64,000 bases of DNA from positions 1 to 64,000 of the forward strand of contig NZ_LPXO01000015.1 of assembly GCF_001482405.1 (NCBI RefSeq), in the 5' to 3' direction. A program made the translations under genes and the position numbers. Below are positions 25,897 through 34,649 of this stretch, piece after piece. The first letter of the stretch is position 1. Every line of letters begins with the position of its first letter. This DNA is from Pseudoponticoccus marisrubri (GTDB taxonomy: Bacteria > Pseudomonadota > Alphaproteobacteria > Rhodobacterales > Rhodobacteraceae). The notes beneath the pieces were generated by a model. That model saw nothing but the letters and a program-made list of their open reading frames with translations. It did no database searches and was not told the DNA's origin.

Positions 25897-26654
25897 ATTT
25901 TCACGCCATCCTGGCCATCTACCGCTCCGAGATGGCGCGGTTCTTCCGCACGCTGTTGCAGAGCTTCATCTCGCCGGTCATCTCGACCTCGCTCTATTTC
26001 GTGGTGTTCGGCGCGGCCATCGGCTCGCGCATCGACGAGGTTGAGGGGGTCAGCTACGGCGCCTTCATCGTGCCCGGCCTGATCATGCTGAGCGTGATGA
26101 CGCAGGCGCTCTCCAACGCCTCCTTCGCGATCTACTTCCCGAAATTCATCGGCACGATCTACGAGCTGCTCTCGGCACCGATGAACTTCCTCGAGATCGT
26201 GCTGGGCTATGTGGGCGCGGCGGCGACCAAGGCGCTGTTCATCGGGGTGGTGATCCTCGGCACCTCGTCCTTCTTCGTGGACCTGTCGATCCAGCACCCG
26301 CTGGCGATGATCCTGTTCATGGTGCTGACCTGCATCAGCTTCTCGCTGTTCGGCTTCATCATCGGCATCTGGGCGAAGAATTTCGAGCAGCTGCAACTGG
26401 TGCCGCTGCTGGTGGTGACGCCGCTGGTCTTCCTGGGCGGATCCTTCTACTCGATCTCGATGCTGCCGCCGGTCTGGCAGACCATCACCCTGTTCAACCC
26501 GGTGGTCTACCTGATCTCGGGCTTCCGCTGGTCCTTCTTCGGCGCCGCAGACGTGCCGGTGGGGCTGAGCCTCTTGGCCATCGCGGGCTTCACCGCGCTC
26601 TGCCTTGCCGTGATCTGGTGGATCTTCCGCACCGGCTGGCGCATCCGCAGCTAG
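25893..26654 (+). CDS. ABC-2 type permease
   Basis: The 253-residue product has six hydrophobic segments and the ABC-2 features [20 protein letters not shown] and [20 protein letters not shown] (the family signature near the fourth and fifth segments). It is the membrane partner of the ATPase at 24946-25896. Overlapping start and stop indicate translational coupling. NodJ/DrrB-like exporters move polysaccharides, lipids or drugs; the cargo cannot be read from the sequence. Confidence 0.92.
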   Translation: MNFHAILAIYRSEMARFFRTLLQSFISPVISTSLYFVVFGAAIGSRIDEVEGVSYGAFIVPGLIMLSVMTQALSNASFAIYFPKFIGTIYELLSAPMNFLEIVLGYVGAAATKALFIGVVILGTSSFFVDLSIQHPLAMILFMVLTCISFSLFGFIIGIWAKNFEQLQLVPLLVVTPLVFLGGSFYSISMLPPVWQTITLFNPVVYLISGFRWSFFGAADVPVGLSLLAIAGFTALCLAVIWWIFRTGWRIRS

Positions 26655-26681
26655 GTTTTTTTGAGTTCGAGACCGCACCCC

Positions 26682-26705
26682 GGGCCCGCGAGACATCGCG
26701 GGCCC
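26682..26705 (+). terminator. Strong GC hairpin after the ABC exporter operon
   Basis: GGGCCCGCGA pairs perfectly with TCGCGGGCCC around GACA, and a run of five T follows at 26713-26717 (acgttttt). A second T-run lies just before the stem at 26655-26662. Confidence 0.7.
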
Positions 26706-26850
26706 GCCGGACGTTTTTGGCGGGACGAGAACCCGGCAGCTCCGTGTCGCCGAACGTCCAGCCCGTCAGTACGTATCAAAGCCGCCCCGGGGCAAGCTCG
26801 GGCGCGCCCGTCCGCTGGCATCCCGCGGGCGCATGGGGCATAGGCGGGGC

Positions 26851-27783
26851 ATGGATATTCCCAACACCGCGGCGCGCAACCGGGCGGCCGTCTTCTTCAT
26901 GATCGGTGCGTCGGCGCTGATCTCGGGCACTTCGCTTCTGGCCAAGGCGCTGGGCCTGCCCATGGGCGAGGTCGCGGGGCTGCACCCGTTCCAGGTGACC
27001 GCGGGGCGGTTCTGGTTCGGGCTGGTCACGCTGCTGGTCTTTCTCGGCGCGCGGCCGGCGCTGCGGCCGGGTTTTGCCGGTGCCAACTGGGGCCTGCACA
27101 TGGCGCGCGTGGCCTGCGGCTGGCTGGGCGTCACCTCGATGTTCGCCGCGGTGGCCGCCATGCCGGTGGCCGAGGCGACGGCGATCTCGTTCCTCGCACC
27201 CCTGGTCACCATGGCGCTGGCCGTGCTGATGCTGGGCGAGCGGCTGGGCCTGACCAAGCTGGCCGCCGCGGCGCTGGCGCTGGTGGGCGTGACGCTGATC
27301 CTCAAGCCCGGCACTGCGGCCTTCCAGGTGGCAGGGCTCTACGCGCTGGCCTCGGCCGGCTTCCTCGGGGTCGAGGCGATCTTCATCAAGCGGCTGAGCG
27401 GCAGCGAGCCCGCGCTGCGCGTCTTGCTGATGAGCAACCTCTTGGGCTCGGTCGTGTCGCTGGGCGTGGTGGCCTTCGTTTGGGCCTGGCCCGTGGCCGG
27501 GCAATGGGCGCTGATGGCGCTGCTGGGCGCGGTGATGGTCGGTGCGCAGGCCTGTTTCGTGCAGGCGCTGAAACGCGGCGAGGCGAGCCTCGTAATGCCG
27601 GTCTTCTACACCGTGCTGGTCTTCGCGGCGGTCTATGACTACGCGCTCTACGACGTGGTGCCGGACTTGCTGGCCGGGATGGGCGCGGCGCTGATCGTGG
27701 CCGGTGCGCTGCTGCTGGCCTTCCGGCAGCCGGTGCGCGCGGCGCTCACACGGTGGCGGGGGCGCCGCGACCTCCGAGGATGA
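26851..27783 (+). CDS. EamA/DMT-superfamily permease
   Basis: From ATG 26851 the product has 310 residues with about ten hydrophobic segments in two EamA repeats. Conserved blocks are VACGWLGVTSMFAAVAAMPV and EATAISFLAPLVTMALAVLM. It is not closely similar to the EamA protein at 23838-24815 and so is not a recent duplicate. An in-frame ATG at 26833 would add six residues. Its end overlaps the convergent YeeE/YedE gene by 38 bases. Confidence 0.88.
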   Translation: MDIPNTAARNRAAVFFMIGASALISGTSLLAKALGLPMGEVAGLHPFQVTAGRFWFGLVTLLVFLGARPALRPGFAGANWGLHMARVACGWLGVTSMFAAVAAMPVAEATAISFLAPLVTMALAVLMLGERLGLTKLAAAALALVGVTLILKPGTAAFQVAGLYALASAGFLGVEAIFIKRLSGSEPALRVLLMSNLLGSVVSLGVVAFVWAWPVAGQWALMALLGAVMVGAQACFVQALKRGEASLVMPVFYTVLVFAAVYDYALYDVVPDLLAGMGAALIVAGALLLAFRQPVRAALTRWRGRRDLRG

Positions 27784-28807
27784 CATCGGTCGCCATGCCG
27801 CCCACCCACATGGCAAAAAGCGCCAGCCAGGCGGTGCCGGCGAATATCGAACCGCCCGAGACACCGGCGCCGATGGCGCAGCCGCCGGCCAGCATCCCGC
27901 CGAACCCCATCAGCGCGGCGCCGATCATGGCGTTGCGCATGGGCGTCGGCCCTTCGAACCCCTGGAAGCGCAGCTCGCGCGCCCAGGCAGCGGCGAGGAA
28001 CGATCCGATCACCACGCCGGGCACCAGCCCGATGTCGAATTCCAGCACCGAGGTGCGGTCGAGGAAGAACATCAGCGTGTTGGCGGAAGGGCCGGTGAAG
28101 GTCAGGCTCTCGATCTGGACCGGCTCGAAGGCCGACTGGCTGAGCGCGGTGGTCAGCCCATAGCCCAGGGCCGCGGCGAACCCCACGCCCGAGGCGAAGA
28201 CCAGCCGCGACCAGCCGATCTGGTTGCGGCGCGACAGTTCCAGCGCGACCAGTGCCACGATCAGCCCGATCACCAGCCCGCTGCCCTGCGGCAGGCTGGC
28301 GGCGGCCAGCAGGTCCATGTTGCGCCCGCCCTCGGTGATCCAGAGCGCCGCCAGCCGGTCGCGCAGCGGCGCCAGCCAGCCGGTCAGGCTCATCTGTGCC
28401 ACCACCGCGAAGATCAGCCCCGAGACGACCGAGCGCAGGTTGCCCGTGGCCGCCAGCACCAGGAGCCGCCCCGAGCAGCCGCGCGCCAGCACCATGCCTG
28501 CGCCGAAAAGCAGCCCGCCGATCACCGCGCCCGACCAGCTGCCGGTGACCGCCATCATGCGCGCCTCGCCGGTGTCGATCAGCCCCAGCATCCGCGCGCC
28601 CTGCACCCAGACCACCGCGGTCGAGAAGGTCAGCAGCCAGACCGCCACCTTGTCCTGCAGCATGCCGCGGGCGAACTCGACCACCGCGGCGCGCAGGCAG
28701 AAGCGCGAGCGCTGCGCCGCGACGCCGAAGACCAACCCGGTGATCAGGCCGAACAGCGCGGCAGCGGGGCTTTCGCCGATCCGGTCGAGAAGGGGGACGA
28801 TATCCAT
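27746..28807 (-). CDS. YeeE/YedE-family sulfur-compound transporter
   Basis: The 353-residue product has about nine to ten hydrophobic segments in two halves. Each half carries the family glycine-cysteine motif, GAGMVLARGCSGR (first half) and GGMLAGGCAIGAG (second half); the cysteines in TsuA-type proteins conduct thiosulfate across the membrane. Thiosulfate or a similar sulfur anion is therefore the likely substrate, by family only. ATG 28807 is chosen because GAGAGG lies nine bases upstream; ATG 28816 is too close to it. A FNR-like box lies 58-71 bases upstream. Confidence 0.88.
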   Translation of the reverse strand: MDIVPLLDRIGESPAAALFGLITGLVFGVAAQRSRFCLRAAVVEFARGMLQDKVAVWLLTFSTAVVWVQGARMLGLIDTGEARMMAVTGSWSGAVIGGLLFGAGMVLARGCSGRLLVLAATGNLRSVVSGLIFAVVAQMSLTGWLAPLRDRLAALWITEGGRNMDLLAAASLPQGSGLVIGLIVALVALELSRRNQIGWSRLVFASGVGFAAALGYGLTTALSQSAFEPVQIESLTFTGPSANTLMFFLDRTSVLEFDIGLVPGVVIGSFLAAAWARELRFQGFEGPTPMRNAMIGAALMGFGGMLAGGCAIGAGVSGGSIFAGTAWLALFAMWVGGMATDVILGGRGAPATV

Positions 28808-28864
28808 GGGCGGCATCCTCTCAGGCGGTTCCGGGCGGTCTGCCGCAGCCGCGCGCCGGGCGCC

Positions 28865-28878
28865 TTGATCTGGATCAG
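28865..28878. promoter_or_regulatory. FNR/DNR-like binding site
   Basis: TTGATCTGGATCAG matches the Crp/FNR-type consensus TTGATnnnnATCAA at nine of ten defined bases. It lies 58 bases upstream of the YeeE/YedE start and 146 bases upstream of the cupin start, in a 216-base divergent promoter region. It could place one or both genes under oxygen or nitric-oxide control. The assignment to FnrL or a DNR paralogue is not possible from sequence. Confidence 0.6.
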
Positions 28879-29023
28879 GGCAGGGCCGGTCCATCTGCGA
28901 CGCGGGCGTCGTTTTCAGGGCGCTTGTCCCCGACACGGGCGGGTCGTCCCCGGGCCGGACCGATGCGGGTGATTCGCGGCACAAGGGGCGGCAACGACAT
29001 TCAGGCGAAATCGGAGGATCGCC

Positions 29024-29440
29024 ATGGACCAGAGCTTTTCTGCAGCCCAGCTGATCGCGGCCATGCCGGTGATCGCCAATGCCGACCACGCCCCGCTGGA
29101 GGGCGGCGAGGATCCGGCCTTCGGCACGGTGCGTTGGCGCACGCTGTTCTCGGCCGACAAGACCGACACGCATTCCATGGTGATGGGCGTGGCCGAGTTC
29201 GGCCCCGGCGGCACGCTGAACGCCCATCGCCACAGCCCGGCCGAGATCTATTTCGGGCTGGCGGGCCACGGCACCGTCACCATCGACGGGGTCCCGCACG
29301 AGATCTCGCCCAACGTGGCCGTCTTCATTCCGCCGGATGCCGAGCATTTCACCGAGGCCGGCGAAGAGGGGCTGCGCTTCCTCTATGTCTTCCCGAACAA
29401 TCGCTTTGGCGAGGTGGAATACCGCTTCTCGGTCGCCTGA
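29024..29440 (+). CDS. Cupin-domain protein
   Basis: The 138-residue product is a single cupin. Metal ligands expected for the fold are visible: His-68 and His-70 in NAHRHSPAE, Glu-74 and His-108 in PPDAEHF. GTVTIDGVPHEI marks the second cupin strand pair. GGAGGA precedes the start by seven bases. Functions of such small cupins range from isomerases to dimethylsulfoniopropionate lyases (the DddW group is of similar size); nothing here fixes the substrate. A MFS transporter gene follows about 100 bases downstream and may be linked. Confidence 0.85.
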   Translation: MDQSFSAAQLIAAMPVIANADHAPLEGGEDPAFGTVRWRTLFSADKTDTHSMVMGVAEFGPGGTLNAHRHSPAEIYFGLAGHGTVTIDGVPHEISPNVAVFIPPDAEHFTEAGEEGLRFLYVFPNNRFGEVEYRFSVA

Positions 29441-29539
29441 GCCGGCCTGTGACCCCGCGCCCGGTGCGCAGGTCGGCCTGCGCTGGCGCAGGGTGCATTG
29501 CGCTCGCCTCGTCCCGGGAAAAGGCGTAAGGACAGGGGC

Positions 29540-30772
29540 ATGATGACCCCCGTGCCCCTGTCCGATGCCCGCAGCCTTCCGATCTGGAAGCGGCCGGTGA
29601 CGCTGCTGTTCCTGATGGCCGTGGCCATGCCGCTGAGCTTTGCCACGTGGTCGGCGCTGCTGAACAATTTCGTCATCGAGGCGGCGGGGTTCGACGGGTC
29701 CGATATCGGCTGGCTGCACACGGTGCGCGAGATCCCCGGTTTCCTCGCCGTGGGCGTGATCCTTGTGATCATGGTGATGCGCGAGCAGGTGCTGGGCCTT
29801 CTGTCGCTGGTGCTGCTGGGCGTGGCCACCGGCGTGACCGCGTGGTTCCCCACCATTGGCGGGCTGATGATCGTCACGCTGCTCAGCTCCATCGGCTTTC
29901 ATTATTTCGAGACGGTGAACCAGTCGCTGCAGCTGCAATGGCTGCCCAAGGACCGCGCGCCGCAGGTGCTGGGCTGGCTGATCGCCGCCGGATCGGCCGC
30001 GACGCTGGTCGCCTACGTGCTGATCGTGATGACCTGGGAAGCCTTCGATCTGTCCTACAATTTCGTCTACCTCGCCTCGGGCGGGGCGACGGTGCTGATC
30101 GCGCTCTACTGCCTGCTGGCCATCCCGCAATTCGAAAGCCCCAACCCGCAGGTCAAGAAGTTCATCCTGCGCCGCCGCTACTGGCTGTATTACGCGCTGC
30201 AGTTCATGTCGGGCGCGCGGCGGCAGATCTTCGTGGTCTTTGCGGGCTTCATGATGGTCGAGCGTTTCGGCTTCGAGGTGCACGAGGTCACGGCGCTCTA
30301 CCTGATCAACCTCGTGGCCAACATGGTGATCGGGCCGCTGTTCGGGCGCGCCGTCTTCCGCTTCGGCGAGCGCAACACGCTGGCCTTCGAATATGTCGGG
30401 CTGACGCTGGTCTTCCTTGCCTATGGCGGGATCTACTGGTTCGGCTGGGGCGTGATCCTCGCCGCGGCGCTCTACGTGATCGACCACCTGTTCTTTGCCA
30501 TGGCGCTGGCGCTCAAGACCTATTTCCAGAAGATCGCCGATCCGGGCGACATCGCGCCCACGGCGGCGGTGGCCTTCACGATCAACCACATCGCGGCGGT
30601 CTTCCTGCCGGCGCTGCTGGGCTATCTCTGGCTGGTCTCGCCCGGGGCGGTGTTCGGGCTGGCCGCGGCCATGGCGCTGACCAGCCTCGCGCTGGCCCTG
30701 ATGATCCCGCGCCACCCCGAGCCGGGCCACGAGACGGTGTTCGCGGCGCTCGTGCCCACCCCGGCCGAGTAG
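29540..30772 (+). CDS. MFS transporter
   Basis: The 410-residue product has about twelve hydrophobic segments. The start MMTPVPLSDARSLPIWKRPV is followed directly by the first one. VREIPGFLAVGVILVIMVMR corresponds to the region after the second segment, and a longer polar loop with NPQVKKFILRRRYW separates the two halves. The substrate is unknown. Start 29540 (or 29543) follows aaggacaggggc. It lies between the cupin and MATE genes on the same strand. Confidence 0.87.
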   Translation: MMTPVPLSDARSLPIWKRPVTLLFLMAVAMPLSFATWSALLNNFVIEAAGFDGSDIGWLHTVREIPGFLAVGVILVIMVMREQVLGLLSLVLLGVATGVTAWFPTIGGLMIVTLLSSIGFHYFETVNQSLQLQWLPKDRAPQVLGWLIAAGSAATLVAYVLIVMTWEAFDLSYNFVYLASGGATVLIALYCLLAIPQFESPNPQVKKFILRRRYWLYYALQFMSGARRQIFVVFAGFMMVERFGFEVHEVTALYLINLVANMVIGPLFGRAVFRFGERNTLAFEYVGLTLVFLAYGGIYWFGWGVILAAALYVIDHLFFAMALALKTYFQKIADPGDIAPTAAVAFTINHIAAVFLPALLGYLWLVSPGAVFGLAAAMALTSLALALMIPRHPEPGHETVFAALVPTPAE

Positions 30773-30815
30773 CGGCGATGCGGCCCCCGTCCACGCGCAC
30801 GGATCCGGGCCGGGC

Positions 30816-32213
30816 ATGAGCGGCACCGAGGGCCGGTTCCTGCGCGGCGCGACACTGGGGCACGTGGTGCGCATGACGCTGACCAGCGCGGCGGGCATCA
30901 CCTTCGTCTTCCTCGTCGATGCGGCCAACCTGTTCTGGCTGTCGCAGCTGGGCCAGCCGATCCTGATGGCCGCGATCGGTTTCGCCTTCGCGATCCAGTT
31001 CTTCACCGTCTCGATCGGGGTGGGGCTGATGATCGCCACCACGGCGCTGGTTTCACGCAGCATCGGGCGCGGCGAGCGTGCACTGGCCCGGGATCAGGGC
31101 AGCGCGGGCATGGTCCTGACCGTGCTGGTGCAGATCCTCACCGCCTCGGCCGTGGTGCTGCTGCGCGAGCCGCTGCTGCGCTCGGTCGGGGCAGAGGGGG
31201 CCGCGCTGGAGCTGGCGGCGCGCTACTTGGCCCTGTCCATCCCCTCGCTGGCGGTGATGGCCGTGGGGCTCTGCGGCAGCGCCGTGCTGCGGGCCGAGGG
31301 CGACGGGCGGCGCGCCATGCAGGTCACGCTGGGCGCGGGCGCGGTGATGCTGGTGCTGGACCCGGTGCTGATCGTCTGGCTGGGGCTGGGCCTGGACGGC
31401 GCGGCGCTCAGCGTCTGGATCTTCCGGCTGCTCATGGCCGGGCTTGCGCTGCATTACGCCATCGGCGTGCATGACCTGCTGGCGCGCCCCCGGCTGGCGG
31501 CGCTGCGCCACGCGGCCGGCCCGTTGCTGCGCGTGGCGCTGCCGGCCATGGTCACGCAAATGGCCACGCCCTTCGGCAACTTCCTTCTGACCGGCGTGAT
31601 CGCCACCCATGGCGATGGCGCGGTCGCCGCCTGGGCGGTGATCAACCGGCTGACCGTCGTGGTCTTTGGCGGGCTGATCTCGCTCGGCGGGGCGATCGGC
31701 GGCATCTTCGGGCAGAATTACGGGGCGGGTGCAATGGACCGGGTGCGCAGCACCTATCGCGACGCGGTCGGCTTCGCGATGGTCTATGCCACGCTGGCCT
31801 GGCTGGTGCTGATGGCATTGGCCGACCGGGTGGCCGCGGCCTTCGGGCTGGCGGGCGAGGCGGCCGAGGTGCTCGCCGCCTTCGCGCAGGTGGGCACCGC
31901 CGCCTTCATCCTGGGCGGGCTGATCTTCGTGTCCAACGCCGCCTTCAACGCGCTGGGCCGGCCGGTCTCGGCCAGCCTGCTCAGTTGGACCCGCGAAGGC
32001 GTGCTGATGCTGCCCGCCGCGCTGTGGCTGTCGGGGCCGTTCGGCGCCGCGGGCGTGGTCTATGCCCAGGCGCTGGTCGGCGTGGTCATGGGGGTGATCG
32101 CGGGCCTGCTGGGCTGGCGCCACGTGCAGCGGCTGGATCCGCGCCCGGTCGCGCCGCTTGACCTTGTCACCCGGCGCGCCTACCGGGACGTGAACCGCTA
32201 TCGGAGACGCTGA
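30816..32213 (+). CDS. MATE-family efflux transporter
   Basis: The 465-residue product has twelve predicted membrane segments in two MatE repeats. ANLFWLSQLGQPILMAAIGF is the first-repeat region, and INRLTVVVFGGLISLGGAIG followed by GIFGQNYGAGAMDRV is the second-repeat signature. Family members use Na+ or H+ gradients to expel cationic compounds. Its stop is 1 base before prmA, so the two genes are probably co-transcribed. Confidence 0.92.
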   Translation: MSGTEGRFLRGATLGHVVRMTLTSAAGITFVFLVDAANLFWLSQLGQPILMAAIGFAFAIQFFTVSIGVGLMIATTALVSRSIGRGERALARDQGSAGMVLTVLVQILTASAVVLLREPLLRSVGAEGAALELAARYLALSIPSLAVMAVGLCGSAVLRAEGDGRRAMQVTLGAGAVMLVLDPVLIVWLGLGLDGAALSVWIFRLLMAGLALHYAIGVHDLLARPRLAALRHAAGPLLRVALPAMVTQMATPFGNFLLTGVIATHGDGAVAAWAVINRLTVVVFGGLISLGGAIGGIFGQNYGAGAMDRVRSTYRDAVGFAMVYATLAWLVLMALADRVAAAFGLAGEAAEVLAAFAQVGTAAFILGGLIFVSNAAFNALGRPVSASLLSWTREGVLMLPAALWLSGPFGAAGVVYAQALVGVVMGVIAGLLGWRHVQRLDPRPVAPLDLVTRRAYRDVNRYRRR

Positions 32214-32214
32214 C

Positions 32215-33105
32215 ATGCCCACCTGGACCGCCTTCACCAAGCTCGCCACCAAGGCGCCCGCCGAGGCGTTGGGCGAGGCGATGGAAACGCTGGAGCCCGA
32301 GCCCACCGGGGTGGGCGTCTTCGAGATCGAGGACGGTTCGGGCACATGGGAGGTCGGCGGCTATTTCACCGAGGCCCCGGACGAGGTCGAACTGGCGCTG
32401 CTGGCCGCCGCCTTCGGGGCGCAGAGTTTCGTGGTTTCGGAAGTGCCGGATACCGACTGGGTCGACAAGGTCCGGCGCGAGCTGACCCCGGTCGTGGCCG
32501 GGCGCTTCTTCGTCTATGGCAGCCATGACGCCGACAAGGTGCCCGAGGGGTCCGAGCCGCTGTTGATCGAGGCCGCCATGGCCTTCGGCACCGGCCATCA
32601 CGGCACCACGCAGGGCTGCCTCGAGGCGCTGGACCGGCTGGCGGTCGAGGGGCTGATCGGGCGCAACGTCGCCGACATCGGCTGCGGTACCGCGGTGCTG
32701 GCCATGGGCGCGGCGCGGATCTGGCCGGTAGAGCCCGACCGCCCGGTGCTGGCCTCCGATATCGACGCGGTCGCGGTCGAGGTGGCCGAGGCGAATGTCG
32801 CCGCCAATGCCCTGTCCGAGCGGGTGCGCTGCGTCGAGGCGGCGGGCTTCGGCCACGAGGACATCCTGTCCCGCGCGCCCTTCGACCTGGTCTTTGCCAA
32901 TATCCTCAAGCAGCCGCTGATCGACCTTGCTCCGGACATGGCGCAGCACCTTGCCCCCGGCGGCTACGCGATTCTCTCGGGCATCCTGACGCGTCAGGCC
33001 GACGAGGTGGTCGAGGTCTATGCACGCCACGGGATCAATCAGCTGCGCCGCGACGTGATTGGTGACTGGGTGACGCTCACCTTGCGCAGTTCTGCTGCCG
33101 TTTAG
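32215..33105 (+). CDS. prmA: Ribosomal protein L11 methyltransferase
   Basis: The 296-residue product has an N-terminal L11-recognition domain and a C-terminal SAM methyltransferase domain. AFGTGHHGTTQGCLEAL and VADIGCGTAVLAMGAARIW are characteristic of PrmA, with DLVFANILKQPL as motif IV. It trimethylates lysines of ribosomal protein uL11. Only a single base separates it from the MATE gene; a strong palindrome pair follows its stop. Confidence 0.95.
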   Translation: MPTWTAFTKLATKAPAEALGEAMETLEPEPTGVGVFEIEDGSGTWEVGGYFTEAPDEVELALLAAAFGAQSFVVSEVPDTDWVDKVRRELTPVVAGRFFVYGSHDADKVPEGSEPLLIEAAMAFGTGHHGTTQGCLEALDRLAVEGLIGRNVADIGCGTAVLAMGAARIWPVEPDRPVLASDIDAVAVEVAEANVAANALSERVRCVEAAGFGHEDILSRAPFDLVFANILKQPLIDLAPDMAQHLAPGGYAILSGILTRQADEVVEVYARHGINQLRRDVIGDWVTLTLRSSAAV

Positions 33106-33108
33106 TCG

Positions 33109-33166
33109 AAATTTCGGTGAATGCGCCGCATTTGCCGAAATTTTGCCGCAATTTGACGTCAAATTG
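33109..33166. repeat. Paired hairpins after prmA
   Basis: AAATTTCGG (33109-33117) pairs with CCGAAATTT (33135-33143), with an inner AATGCG/CGCATT stem and a 2x2 mismatch between them. Directly after it, 33149-33166 is a perfect 18-base palindrome (arm CAATTTGAC). The arrangement of two AT-rich palindromes side by side resembles 23775-23832. It lies between prmA and a small membrane protein gene on the same strand. Confidence 0.8.
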
Positions 33167-33203
33167 GCCAAATCCGGTGGGGGCCGGACATTACGAGGCT
33201 GCC

Positions 33204-33548
33204 ATGGACGACGCGCTCCGCAACTTCCAGAAACGCCAGCAGGCGGTTCACCGCAAACATCTTCGCATGGCCCGCGGCTATGTGACGAAACTCGACCGGA
33301 CCGGGGTCTTCGTGCAGACCCCCGACAACAAGGCGGCCGGCTTCGGCCTGCGCACCCTGCTGCTGGTGGTGCTGGCCTTTGCCCTCTTCAAGATCGGCGT
33401 ACTCGCCTATCTGGGCGAAGAGGTCTATGCCGGCCATGTCGAGGCGCTGCGCGCCGGCTCGGTCTTCGAACAGGCGGGCGCCTGGCTGATGCAGGCCGAC
33501 CCGGTCACACGGGCGGCGGCCAGCCTTGTCGCGCCCTATCTCGGCTGA
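33204..33548 (+). CDS. Small membrane protein of unknown function
   Basis: The 114-residue product begins MDDALRNFQKRQQAVHRKHL, a basic amphipathic helix, and has one clear hydrophobic segment at about 48-70 (GLRTLLLVVLAFALFKIGVL). The remainder is predicted helical and periplasmic. No family was recognised with confidence. Its start is preceded by gaggctgcc. It stands between prmA and the convergent DUF1127 gene. Confidence 0.7.
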   Translation: MDDALRNFQKRQQAVHRKHLRMARGYVTKLDRTGVFVQTPDNKAAGFGLRTLLLVVLAFALFKIGVLAYLGEEVYAGHVEALRAGSVFEQAGAWLMQADPVTRAAASLVAPYLG

Positions 33549-33586
33549 CCCTGTCGGCTGCGCTCTCTTTCTCTCTCCGCTCACGA

Positions 33587-33619
33587 AAAAGGCCGCTCCT
33601 GCTTGCGCAGAGCGGCCTT
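33587..33619 (-). terminator. Intrinsic terminator of the DUF1127 gene
   Basis: On the minus strand AAGGCCGCTC and GAGCGGCCTT form a ten-pair stem with an eleven-base loop, followed by TTTTT. It lies 22 bases past the DUF1127 stop. Confidence 0.85.
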
Positions 33620-33640
33620 CAGTTCCAAGGTATCACGTGT

Positions 33641-33844
33641 TCAGCCCCGCGCGACCTTGTCGATGTCGCCACGGTGCAGGCCAATATCATCCAGTTCGCG
33701 GTCGCTGAGCTTGGACAGGCTCTTGCGCGTCACGCGCTCGTCGTTCCATGCGGCAAAGCCGCCGACGGCCAGGGTGAAGATCGAACCGATCCGGGCGGCG
33801 GAGCCGGTCGCGGCGAAGGGGCGGGTGGTGTCGAATGCGGCCAT
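33641..33844 (-). CDS. DUF1127 (YjiS-like) small protein
   Basis: From ATG 33844 the product has 67 residues and ends with the DUF1127 motif RKSLSKLSDRELDDIGLHRG. Proteins of this family are small, Arg/Lys-rich and abundant in alphaproteobacteria; some bind RNA and affect phosphate or carbon physiology. The start follows ggagacc. The upstream region holds a 33-base palindrome (33918-33950). Confidence 0.9.
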   Translation of the reverse strand: MAAFDTTRPFAATGSAARIGSIFTLAVGGFAAWNDERVTRKSLSKLSDRELDDIGLHRGDIDKVARG

Positions 33845-34157
33845 CTGTCTGGTCTCCTGTCCTTGGTGCTGCGCTTCGTCACCCGCACCTAGTCGAGCCG
33901 AAATGCCCGAACAAGAGGCGCTTTTTGCATGGAACCCATGCAAAAAGCGCATGCCGGAATTGATCATTAAAGTTTTGAAATTACTGCCGGAATCTGCCTT
34001 GGCGTCGTGTCGTTTCCGACCCGTTTGGCGCCGCTTTCAGACCATGCCTGTCGCCTGTGGAAAACCGCATGTCGCAAACGGTGCAAGCGGGATTTTGCGT
34101 GGTATATGTTCGCCTTTCGTGCTAGTCGTGGCGAAATAACAACAATTGCAGGCAACC
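33845..34157. other. Divergent intergenic region between DUF1127 and ruvC
   Basis: About 310 bases with no gene. It holds the long palindrome at 33918-33950 and an AT-rich stretch (33957-33984) that could contain the DUF1127 promoter. No GTTCN7GTTC-type alphaproteobacterial SOS box was found upstream of ruvC. Confidence 0.6.
33918..33950. repeat. 33-base near-perfect palindrome
   Basis: GCGCTTTTTGCATGG (33918-33932) and CCATGCAAAAAGCGC (33936-33950) are exact complements around AAC. It lies 74 bases upstream of the DUF1127 start and 208 bases upstream of ruvC, so it is in a promoter region rather than at a gene end. Confidence 0.92.
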
Positions 34158-34649
34158 ATGCGGGTATTGGGCATCGATCCGGGGCTGCGCAACCTCGGCT
34201 GGGGCGTGATCGAGGCGAAGGGCAGTCGACTCAGCCATGTCGCGAACGGCACCTGCCACTCGGCGGGCACGGATCTCGCGGCGCGTCTGCTGTCGCTGCA
34301 CGCGCAGCTGAGCGCGGTCTTCGCGCGTTACGCACCGGACACGGCGGCGGTCGAACAGACCTTCGTCAACAAGGACGCGGTGGCGACGCTGAAGCTGGGA
34401 CAGGCGCGGGCCATTGCGCTGCTGGTACCGGCGCAGTTCGGGCTGGCCGTGGGCGAATACGCGCCCAACAAGGTCAAGAAGACGGTGGTCGGCGTGGGAC
34501 ATGCGGACAAGGCGCAGATCCAGCACATGGTGAAGATGCAGCTGCCCGGCGTGACTTTGGCCAGCGCCGACGCGGCGGACGCGCTGGCCATCGCGATCTG
34601 CCACGCCTTCTACGCGGCCGCCCCGCAATCGCGGATGCGCGCGTCATGA
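34158..34649 (+). CDS. ruvC: Crossover junction endodeoxyribonuclease RuvC
   Basis: The 163-residue product has all four catalytic acids of RuvC: Asp-7 (GIDPG), Glu-66 (VEQTF), Asp-138 and Asp-141 (ADAADALA). It resolves Holliday junctions with RuvAB. ATG 34158 is chosen over an upstream TTG (34146) because it puts the first catalytic Asp at the usual position 7. Its stop overlaps the ruvA start by four bases (ATGA). Confidence 0.96.
   Translation: MRVLGIDPGLRNLGWGVIEAKGSRLSHVANGTCHSAGTDLAARLLSLHAQLSAVFARYAPDTAAVEQTFVNKDAVATLKLGQARAIALLVPAQFGLAVGEYAPNKVKKTVVGVGHADKAQIQHMVKMQLPGVTLASADAADALAIAICHAFYAAAPQSRMRAS

Noticed and set aside
34020-34157. Possible SOS box upstream of ruvC
   Set aside because: Only a single GTTC-like half-site (near 34109) was found, with no second half at the N7 spacing known for alphaproteobacteria.
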